Positions 57,701 through 64,000 of a stretch of 64,000 nt of DNA are shown here, piece by piece. Under the pieces are notes generated by a model that was not told the DNA's origin, did not search any database, and was given only the letters and a program-made list of their open reading frames with translations. The stretch covers positions 1 to 64,000 of the forward strand of contig SSNU01000265.1 in NCBI GenBank assembly GCA_012064415.1, written 5' to 3'. Positions within the stretch are counted from its first letter, which is position 1. Each line of letters begins with the position of its first letter. This DNA comes from Gyrodactylus bullatarudis. Lineage: Eukaryota; Platyhelminthes; Monogenea; Gyrodactylidea; Gyrodactylidae. The translations under genes were made by a program, and so were the position numbers.

Positions 57701-59856
57701 CCACAGTCCTACCCCCTCCCAGATTTAGCTCAACACAATGCACAAGTGAAAATCAAAATGAAAATCCAGAGAAGTTGGCTGTAGCCAATAATCACCAATC
57801 ACAAGTGCAAAGTTCAGCCCCAGCAACCAATTTAGAGTTGGCAATCAATGAACAATCCGAGAAGTCAACTGTAGTTGATAATCAAATTATGAGCCAACCT
57901 ACAATTAGTGCAAATAACGAGGTGAAAAAGAATCCATCAATTAAACGTAAGCGAAAAAGATACAGCGGTCAGTTACTAATGGATGGATTTCTAAAGCGAC
58001 AAAAATGAAGCAGCCTGGAAACAGGATCATCAAAAAATAAACACCTCCCCCATCCCTGAGTTCCTTTTTATCCAATGGAAGAGCAGAAAAATTTGCAATG
58101 TAATAGTATATAATCAGAGCCCGGGATTAAGTCAGAAGAGACCCGGCGAAATAAAACTTATTATTCGTTCGTTCTCCTATCTTCCTTATGAGTTTGGACT
58201 CTAGTAATAATAATATACTTGATGAGGTTCGGCAACATTATCGTTCCTAAAAAAAGGGAATTTGGGGCCAAATCGAGATTTGAAATACATGCTATAATTA
58301 ACTAAAAATATTGATTTTTTCAAAATACATTTTCTTCATACCGTTAAAGGGAGTCCCATGATTTAGATTGACGAAAAATCTTGATCAAATAGGATTTCTT
58401 AATGAAAAAGTGTTGAGAATTTTGTAAAAATCAAAAATTCCATATCTTCATATTAACTAGCTTAATGTTAAAAGATATTTTAAATCTGGAATTATTGCCA
58501 AATTATTATTGATTTCATAGTGAAAAAGAATCAAAATTAGATTTTTAGCATCACGATTAGTCAAAGAAACTGATTATCACTATTCAGAGAACTTGAATTA
58601 TCAAAATTTTCTTAAAATAATATTCATATTAACCAGCTTTAGATAAAAATCAAGGCGGAAAACTGATGGATGAAGTGAATTTTCTTATATTCGACTGGTG
58701 AATTACTTGTTCTATATCGACAATGTCCTTGTTCATGGGTGGATTCTGTAAATCATTCATAAATTCACTAAATGTGCTAAGGGACGAAGAGGCATCATCA
58801 AAGATGAGACAATCCAGATCAATTTCGTAAGCTCCCTCCTGCGGTTTCGCAAACAAGGATGAATTACAACTGCTCATGGAACAAATAGATAGGGAAGCAT
58901 CCATAGACGTGTACAACTGATTTATTTGGTTAGAAATTTGCTTCTTCAGAGAACTTTGATTGTAATCAGATCTTGATGAAATTGAGCGACAGAGTGAAAT
59001 CTAAAAATCAAGTTAGATTGATCATAAAAGTTCTACACAAGAATAAAATATTTATTTTTTGTAACAATCAAATGCTGATCATCATTAGACAAAGAATTCA
59101 AGTTTGGCCATATAATGGTTGATTTTTAAGAAAAAGTTAATATCGGCATTCAATAGCTTTAAATCTTCGAAATTGATAGAAATTTTGAGCTCAAATGTCG
59201 TGAATGTAGAAATTTGACGCATTTTCTAAGTTCGAAAAATTGGCAAATTTTGGTCGGATTGAATTTTTTTATTTTAAAAACGGCGCATTTCAAAAAGCAT
59301 TAGTGTTCCTGAATATCCAAAAAAAATATTGAGTTTTTAGTAAAGATAGTTAATTCACATCTTCAGGTTCAAGCTTAATTTAGATGAAATTTGATTTTGC
59401 TTCGGTAGTATAAACCGTGAGATTCGTCTTGTTAACCCATGTCACTGAATGTTAAAGCTTACAAATGGATCCAGTATGAAGGATGAGATCTGTACTTACT
59501 TTACTAGGTATCCGTGAACTCAGACGAGATAGAATGGAAGTTAACTTTCGATTAAACTGTTCCGGAATCATATTGATTTGAAGATGATGCCTGGGAAAGC
59601 CGGAAAATGTTTGAAGCTGATCTGTCGGCCATTTGTCGAAAAATTCGATGATTCTCTGCATTTGAAGTTTATGACTTGGGATGATGCCAAAAGAAATTTG
59701 ATTATTCTCTGACAACTTTTTCGCTTTCCACCAATTTGAATCTCTTGTACAATACAGGTTGAGAATATCTCCGATTTCATACTTGAGACCGAATCGTTGA
59801 GCAATTGCCTCAGAATCTTTTTCTGGATCATATTCAAGCATTGCTCGAACGAAAAT
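48756..59856 (-). CDS. CASK/MPP-like MAGUK scaffold, C-terminal 443 aa (SH3-hook-guanylate kinase), 5' part outside
   Basis: Membrane-associated guanylate kinase homologue, a scaffold at cell junctions and synapses. Visible exons: 59500-59856, 58707-59000, 51555-51753, 49984-50291, 48756-48929 (1,332 nt in frame). SH3: MLEYDPEKDSEAIAQRFGLK, YEIGDILNLYCTRDSNWW and FGIIPSHKLQ (compare CASK AGLIPSPELQ). A Ser-rich ~98-residue exon forms the hook. The GK domain has PYEEVFPVTG, IILLGVHGVGKKEL (CASK LVLLGAHGVGRRHI), YTTRTRRMNEVNGVDYHF, MYGISMNSVRELL, LRTSEFNPLIIFIA and the terminal RWIPYSWI. Wording is closest to CASK, but MPP proteins are similar, so no symbol is given. Like other MAGUKs it is presumably enzymatically inactive. 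Upstream PDZ, L27 or kinase-like parts are not found before the window edge. Introns hold Merlin and a GIY-YIG ORF. Confidence 0.85.
48930..49983. other. MAGUK last intron
   Basis: Holds the TA-type MITE at 49,041-49,518. Otherwise AT-rich with nothing recognised. Confidence 0.5.
49041..49518. mobile_element. TA-type MITE, about 478 bp
   Basis: Ends are inverted repeats beginning TAGGGCGGTC and continuing with an A-rich GCTATTTTT-like block; the right end reads AAAAATAGCATTTTGACCGCCCTA. TA at the edges suggests a Tc1/mariner relative. A diverged copy lies at ~37,150-37,567, ending GACTGCCCTAAT. No coding capacity. Confidence 0.65.
50483..50712. repeat. Palindromic MITE, diverged copy of the 54.5-kb family
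   Basis: Keeps TCGATATGATAAAATTAATC, CATCAAATTTCGCTC and the inverse CGAAATTTGATGTGGCGAT. Compared with 54,540-55,015 it is shorter and eroded. Confidence 0.5.
51050..51240. repeat. Dispersed repeat with a hammerhead-like core, copy 1
   Basis: Shares about 190 bp with 60,110-60,310, including GGTCATCGAAACGTTTC and AAGAAAATACTATTTATATA. On the minus strand it reads TATAAATAGTATTTTCTTTT, a possible TATA-type promoter, then a GAAAC-GTTTC palindrome. The last 42 bp are inverted relative to the other copy. The style resembles Penelope-element terminal repeats; that is inference. Confidence 0.45.
52576..54445 (+). mobile_element. Merlin DNA transposon, 1,870 bp, very recent insertion
   Basis: Terminal inverted repeats of 405 bp (52,576-52,980 and 54,041-54,445) begin GGCT and differ at only two positions by my count. 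Both sides carry the 8-bp direct repeat TATTTATT (52,568-52,575 and 54,446-54,453), the target-site size expected for Merlin. The core encodes an IS1016/IS1595-type transposase on the plus strand, damaged by a frame change and one stop. The near-identical ends indicate transposition not long ago. It lies antisense to the MAGUK host gene, inside its largest intron. Confidence 0.93.
53020..53834 (+). pseudogene. Merlin transposase, interrupted
   Basis: The frame opens at ATG 53,020, switches frame near 53,150-53,160, runs to a TAA at 53,490-53,492, and continues in that same frame to 53,834. Conserved DDE parts are readable: GTFFAGSKLAIVQILSIIYM, VQVDETHVGRRKYHRGREL (first Asp), IVSDEWKGYAGL (second Asp, with W-x-G-Y) and a C-terminal VCHKNEFVNNEGLHTNRIEA (catalytic Glu region). 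The N-terminal zinc-ribbon expected for the family is not clear. The stop and the frame change make this copy unlikely to be functional, unless the frame change reflects a short intron. The ends could still be mobilised by another copy. Confidence 0.85.
54540..55015. repeat. Palindromic MITE, best copy of its family
   Basis: The left half (CCCATCGATATGAAAAAACT, then CCCACCAAATTTCGCTTC, then CATGCTTCTGGAATAAG) is mirrored by the right half (CTTTTTCCAGAAGCATG, GAAGCGAAATTTGGTGGG, AGTTTTTTCATATCGATGGG). It makes a near-complete hairpin of about 475 bp, immediately after the Merlin element. Diverged relatives lie at 37,577-37,985 and 50,483-50,712. Confidence 0.8.
55240..55520 (-). pseudogene. 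GIY-YIG endonuclease fragment
   Basis: On the minus strand, LLIYKFQNDCEASYIRRTIR fits a decayed GIY-YIG core (IY, Cys, then Y-I-x and an Arg-rich helix) followed by DHLKK. It resembles the piece at 499-711, and the flank matches positions 1-130. No reverse transcriptase frame adjoins. Dead copy. Confidence 0.55.
56188..56505 (-). pseudogene. Remnant ORF of an unnamed dispersed element
   Basis: About 105 codons are open on the minus strand. The C-terminal part, LLSTYNMIENKFKISECNDL then TIMLHIRSKLDYTKSLLY, matches the plus-strand translation at 10,806-10,958 residue for residue over much of its length. Two protein-level matches at unlinked sites show a repeated coding element. No domain is recognised. 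Confidence 0.5.
57232..58008 (+). CDS. GIY-YIG endonuclease-domain protein, 258 aa, retroelement-derived
   Basis: An uninterrupted frame whose middle is a GIY-YIG nuclease: GVIYLFTCPCSSKYVGQTTR holds the two motifs, with Cys residues between them, followed by Arg and the catalytic-type Glu in ERVKEHL, and HLQETGH further on. This Cys/His-decorated form is typical of Penelope-like element endonucleases. The last ~110 residues are Asn/Gln/Ser-rich and end in a basic KRKRKRYSGQ segment that could be a nuclear signal. No reverse transcriptase precedes it, so it is either a truncated retroelement 3' end or a solo gene. Codon and base composition are less AT-rich than the flanks. It lies antisense within a MAGUK intron. 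The first ~20 residues may not be genuine. Confidence 0.7.
   Translation: MYILITLFNTDHISNKKKLCPLTKLLNGHNKDPIPKLKKKGVIYLFTCPCSSKYVGQTTRTLGERVKEHLRPKHNSAVLIHLQETGHKADEGNFTILYQADQSLNSRARENDLSSAEIKLKPDLCVQKVIASNLGIRGPERISKQRQLAKIEKILKTTVLPPPRFSSTQCTSENQNENPEKLAVANNHQSQVQSSAPATNLELAINEQSEKSTVVDNQIMSQPTISANNEVKKNPSIKRKRKRYSGQLLMDGFLKRQK
58122..58240. repeat. Partial copy of the AGACCCGGCGAAATA MITE family
   Basis: Contains CCCGGGATTAAGTCAGAAG, AGACCCGGCGAAATAAAAC and the trailing CTTGATGAGGTTCGGCAAC shared with 28,433-28,560. It corresponds to the right arm of the hairpin at 13,057-13,480. Confidence 0.6.
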
Positions 59857-60109
59857 CTGTTCAAGAAAAGAATAATAAATTCTCTACTCAAAATGTTTAT
59901 TCCTAGTTATTTTTTCAGAAACCAGATACATTTGAAATGTGAAGCCTATCTAACAAGAACTTATAATCTATATTTTTACGAAATCTCTTTCCAATGATAT
60001 GTCATCATAAGAGCACCAAATTTGTTACTTTTGTTACTCGATGCTACTTTTAAGGAAAATATACTACTTTTTCCGAATCAGTGAAAAATGATCTTGAACT
60101 AGTTTTATG

Positions 60110-60310
60110 ATAAAATTTATTAAAAATTAGGTCAATATTAGAATTCTCAGCCATGGTCATCCAAACGTTTCAATGTTGATTGTCTTCAGTGGTACGACAA
60201 TCTCATTAAAAAGAAAATACTATTTATATACTTTCATGATCTCATCCCTCTTGTATTGTTCTATTCTCTAATCTGATTGGGCAAAACTGATAGGGATGAG
60301 GTCACCAATT
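60110..60310. repeat. Dispersed repeat with a hammerhead-like core, copy 2
   Basis: Matches 51,050-51,240 from GGTCAATATTAG through ACTATTTATATACTTTCATGA. On the minus strand it contains CTGAAGA ... GAAACG with a possible small hairpin between. The final 42 bp (60,250-60,291) are inverted compared with copy 1 and are flanked by TCATCCCT / AGGGATGA. Confidence 0.5.
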
Positions 60311-60971
60311 TAGATTGAATGTCCAAAAAGACTGTAATATATGTTCAGGTTATACTCTGAGTTATTGTCTGAGGTTTAGGCTTTGTTCTAAACTTAAGGA
60401 TGAATTCTCAGAAAGTATTTTCTCAAACAATTTTTCTCCTGTTTGTTTAGCGAATTTATTTATTTTTCTAATCCTAAAACCTGATCGATTACAAATTTTT
60501 TTGAATTTCTCTAAACCTCCAATCTGTTGCTTCTTCGTTTGAAGGAATGATACTTTTACTCAAAAAAAGATTAGTTTTCGTTTGAATCAAAAGAGATCAT
60601 GAAATGTAGAGAAATTTTTGATTGATCTATTTTTCCACAAATCTCTCAAACTACAAAAGAGTTACTGAGAAATACAGAAATTCTTTCGAAACTCTTTTTT
60701 TCAAAAATTTCCCTGACATGAATTTAGTAGATTTCAAAAAGATGAATATGTTTAAAAGAAAATTTAATCTGAAAATTTATTCCAGTATTAGTCCTAATGC
60801 TCAAGAATTCTCTTTTTAGAGCTAACTGAACTATGATTTTGAATCAATCAGTTCTTCATCAGGGAGCTTTTCTGGTGGAGATTCTCTTCTCACACCTAGA
60901 TGTTAGAATTCGGATAAGCAAGTATAAATTCCATAAGAGAGTCAAATGTAATATTCAACTCAAGGGAGACA

Positions 60972-61014
60972 GATGTAGACGCGTTTCGTCCTTATTAGGA
61001 CTCGCCAGTAAACC
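60972..61014 (-). ncRNA. Hammerhead ribozyme-like motif, schistosome type, probably degenerate
   Basis: Read on the minus strand: CTGGCGA (61,008-61,002), a stem II hairpin GTCC-TAATAA-GGAC, GAAA (60,987-60,984), a short self-pairing CGCGT and a C at the expected cleavage position (60,978). The outer GGTTTA / TACATC can pair as stem I with one mismatch and one G-U. The order and the GTCC/GGAC stem copy the satellite and Penelope-type hammerheads of flatworms. One core base differs from CTGANGA (A to G), which should impair cleavage. Confidence 0.55.
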
Positions 61015-61062
61015 ATAGGCAGGATTCGATCCCGGGTCTTCAACGTTGTATCAAATTTAACT
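61015..61062 (-). repeat. SINE-like B-box segment next to the hammerhead motif
   Basis: The minus strand reads GACCCGGGATCGAATCCTGC, which resembles a tRNA-type B box (GGTTCGAATCC). Together with the adjacent hammerhead it recalls schistosome SINE-like satellites. No full tRNA cloverleaf or A box was found. Confidence 0.4.
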
Positions 61063-64000
61063 GCCATTCTTAGAATTATGCAAATGTGGCTCTCATATTC
61101 AAACTGAAAATTCGATATAAATTCTTTCATAGAATGTCTATGATCTTGGAAACGAGATACAACCCTTACTGTCTATCTGATAAATGATTCCTACCTCACG
61201 TGGTTTTGACAAGTAAAAATGAAATAAAATATAAAAATACCTAATTGAATTCATTTATCCTGCCAGTGTCCAAATAAAATACACACTCCTTAATGTAATG
61301 TCTGAAGGAAGTTAGTAAAAAACAAGATAGGAAAAAACCCATAAAACTTGAAGAGCCAAGCAGCTAAAAACACGGATAAGAGGAATAAAGGAAAAATGTC
61401 CTGAAAAATGGATCTTTACTTTGAAAAAATGGGGAATAAAAACACAGAGGAATATTGTCTAGATAATTTTCTACATGACTTTCTCTATGGTGTTAGCTTA
61501 AGAAAGAAAATAATAAAACCCCTTGGTCTTAATTGGCCAAATATGAACAATAGAACTACCTCCTCAGCTCAGACTAGTAGCCAAACTCAGGAATTAAGGA
61601 GGCATTCAGATGTAGAAAATAACTCTTACAAAATTACCAAATACTTCAGCCAACAAAATTGAGATTGAAATCCATATGATCCATGACGAGTTGTATAACA
61701 CTAGTAGGTTCTGATAAAGTCCTAGGGGTGTTGTAAATAGGTTGAATCAATGATTTTCCTATCTAAATGTATTGAAAGTCAAAAAAAAATTATTTTCGAA
61801 TTTTTGAAAGCTAAAAATAATCAATCTTTGAATAAATTTTTGTTGTTGGAACCTAATTATTTGTTTAAGCCAACCATGTAAATCAAGTATTTTCTTGAAT
61901 CAATCGAAAATATCATCGATTGCTGTAGAAAATGTACAAACAACTTAAAAGTAGTGGGATTTATTTTCGTGAAAAAATGCAATTTTTTTAAACTTTGTTG
62001 TATTGACATCACCCCTAGGAAAAGGTTTTATCTAAGAGAAATTTCCCACCTAGATTCCTTAAATACTAAAGCATCTTTGTTTATGTAGGCATCTGTGAAT
62101 TTTCTGTAATCCTGAGTATTGTCAATTACGTCAAAAGCCAAACCATAACTCGAAAAACAATGCAAATGCGCTCCAACCCTGATCATTAGGAGAGCCAATT
62201 AGATTTATTTATAATTTTCTTGTGAGAATATATTTACTCTATATATTGCATGTAAGAGGCTAAAGAGAATTCCTGAAATGAAAGGGCTTATTCCTCACAA
62301 TTTTCTCGCCATCCTTTTTATTTATTTAACGTTTGGACATCTGACTGATGATATTAGAAACCATTCTGTTACCAGAAATCATTCCGTTAACTTGGAAAAA
62401 TCAGTCCAACGAGATAATAAATGAATTATTTAAATTTTTAATCGCGGATGAAGTTTTAATTTTTTACTATTTTTTACTATAATTTTTTCTCACGTCCTTG
62501 ATGTAATTCAAAAAATATTTTTGAGAGTAGGAGCTTTACCGAATAACAGTTTCTGCAAAATCAAATTACTCCGGCATGCTGTCTCATGTGATAGAATGCT
62601 GAGATTAACTGCGTTAAAATTCTCAAGCCTATTAATAACTCTTTGAAATTATCATATTTCTTTAATGGATTAACTTAACAAAAAAGAAAATCTCTTGAGA
62701 AATTTATAAATATATCTTGAAAATTGGATAAATTTTGTTGAAAGTCTCTTGTGAAAATTAAGATAGAAAACTGGGATTCAAACGGCCTAATATTGAATTT
62801 CCTTCAATATTAAATTAAAAAACGCAATTTATCATGGGCTTTGAAGTGGTCGATAGACAGAAATGAATTCTTATTTTTGATTAAAAATCAATTTTCATTA
62901 ATTTGTATATTTACTCATAAGTATGCCTTTCATTATTTATTTTTTTAAGGACAAAATTACCATTAAAATTCAATTTTTAAACGAATTTTTGGAATGAAAT
63001 GAAAACGAAAACTAATGAAAAAAAAAAATTTATTTTTGAAGTAAACCTGATTTTAAAAAGAATTTAATTTACTGGTTTTTTCGAGAGCAGAATCCAGAAT
63101 GATCTTCGATCAACAGGTCAGGGTTTAAAAAAATTTTTTTCTTGTTGATCTGATCCGATTTTCTCAAAAATTCTGATTTTTAGGTTAGAAATCTCTAACT
63201 TGTCAAATAAAATTTTTGTGATAAATTTATTCAAAAATAGTTTTTCAACCCTGTTTTTGATCCCTGAGATATGATCTTGATCGGAAATAATTATTTTTTT
63301 CTTCCCAAATTGATCATTATCCATCCCTCTTTCTGAGATATCATTTATTTGGTGCGCAATAAAAAAATAGCCAAGAAAATCATATTTTTAACGTCAGCAT
63401 CAAATCTAAGGCGAAGACTATTTCCAGAACAACTTAAAATTTTTACATTCTCATTCATTTATTTTAATTTTACTATAATTTACAAATGGATCCCAATATA
63501 TCAGGGCATCTAGATATAATCTGAGCATACATTTTTGCTGATTGAATGTAGTTAGAAAACTCAAGGGCTACGCCAGGGCATATAGAAATAATCTGAGGAT
63601 GTTGGACGACATTCATTACCAAATAAGATGAACCTGTGGGATATTTTACGAAAGAACCTTGAACAAAATAATAATCCTTGTAAGGTGTATTATTACTAAT
63701 ATATAATTTGTTAGTAATAATTTATTACACGTATCGAAGTGTAATTATTTTATGAGAAAATTTACCAATTCTAGGAACAGCCCTTTTCAGCTATATCAAG
63801 TTGGGAATATATGATTTTTGCAAAAATTTCTGAATCCTTATCATTTTACGATTTAACCCTCTATTGACCAAATTATTTTTTTCATCGTCCAAATTAGAAT
63901 ATTTGTAACCTTGCCAAAATAATTACCCTGATTCCGAATCTGAATTCGTAAATAAAATGCCGACATATCATTTAAAAGCAAATGGATGTTGAAATTGGCA

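Larger units (their letters stand above)
51754..58706. other. Large MAGUK intron (6,953 bp)
   Basis: Holds the Merlin transposon, a palindromic MITE, two GIY-YIG pieces of opposite strand, a remnant ORF repeat (~56,190-56,505) and a MITE fragment (~58,122-58,240). Hook exon and guanylate kinase exon 1 are both phase 0 across it, so no missing exon is required, though small in-frame exons cannot be excluded. Confidence 0.6.
59857..64000. other. MAGUK upstream intron or 5' flank, repeat-rich
   Basis: No further MAGUK exon was found before the window end. Contents: repeat copy 2 (60,110-60,310), short open frames without family, a hammerhead-like motif beside a SINE-like segment (60,972-61,060), an 84-codon frame at 61,408-61,662 (Ser/Gln/Asn-rich, unrecognised), and a dispersed repeat at 63,545-63,660 matching 18,420-18,726. 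The rest is AT-rich. Confidence 0.5.

Noticed and set aside
61015..61062. tRNA gene suggested by a GGATCGAATCC box
   Set aside because: No acceptor stem, anticodon arm or A box could be found; better explained as a SINE-like relic.
61408..61662. 84-codon frame, Ser/Gln/Asn-rich
   Set aside because: No domain, no clear splice context and AT-rich flanks; chance frame not excluded.
1..64000. CRISPR arrays, bacterial operons, phage or plasmid functions
   Set aside because: All recognised genes are animal and intron-split; repeats are transposon-type, not regularly spaced.

Overview
The window is AT-rich animal nuclear DNA. Genes are split by GT-AG introns, and introns and intergenic space are full of DNA transposons, MITEs and Penelope-type (GIY-YIG) fragments. 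An axonemal dynein chain implies motile cilia or flagella. Six introns of 24-37 bp at gene 5' ends, a Merlin transposon, GIY-YIG retroelement pieces and a schistosome-like hammerhead ribozyme motif make a flatworm or related lophotrochozoan the best guess. That placement is inference only.

Layout: 1-3.0 kb holds a rearranged GIY-YIG remnant, a small lysine/RG-rich ORF and two doubtful exons. 3,087-30,419 (+) is one 21-exon gene for an RB1CC1/FIP200 homologue (1,581 aa by my splice model), whose introns host an intact Tc1 element and many MITEs. 31,260-31,900 (-) is an unrecognised 196-aa gene. 32,240-42,732 (-) is DNAI3/WDR63, a ciliary dynein intermediate chain, whose introns hold a 1.37-kb long-TIR mariner-type element, a 991-base assembly gap inside a perfect palindrome, a dead mariner and a piggyBac-type MITE. 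42.7-48.9 kb is compact: a 246-aa coiled-coil gene (+), WDHD1/AND-1/Ctf4 (-) and a 52-aa ORF (+). 48,756 to beyond 59,856 (-) is the 3' half of a CASK/MPP-like MAGUK (SH3, hook, guanylate kinase), whose largest intron holds a fresh Merlin transposon and an open GIY-YIG ORF. 60-64 kb is repeat-rich, with a hammerhead-like motif.

The genes have unrelated roles: autophagy initiation (FIP200), ciliary motility (DNAI3), replication-fork cohesion (WDHD1) and membrane-junction scaffolding (MAGUK). The cluster is linked by gene packing (head-to-head starts, tail-to-tail ends), not by pathway.

The most unusual feature is the FIP200 homologue. It lacks the long coiled coil expected of the family but has two tandem C-terminal Claw domains, each split by three introns in the same phases (2, 0, 1), indicating an exon-module duplication. 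Exon boundaries come from reading splice sites by eye. Summed coding lengths are multiples of three for FIP200, WDHD1, DNAI3, the coiled-coil gene and the MAGUK, which supports the models. I found no rRNA, CRISPR or bacterial-type operon, and no convincing tRNA.
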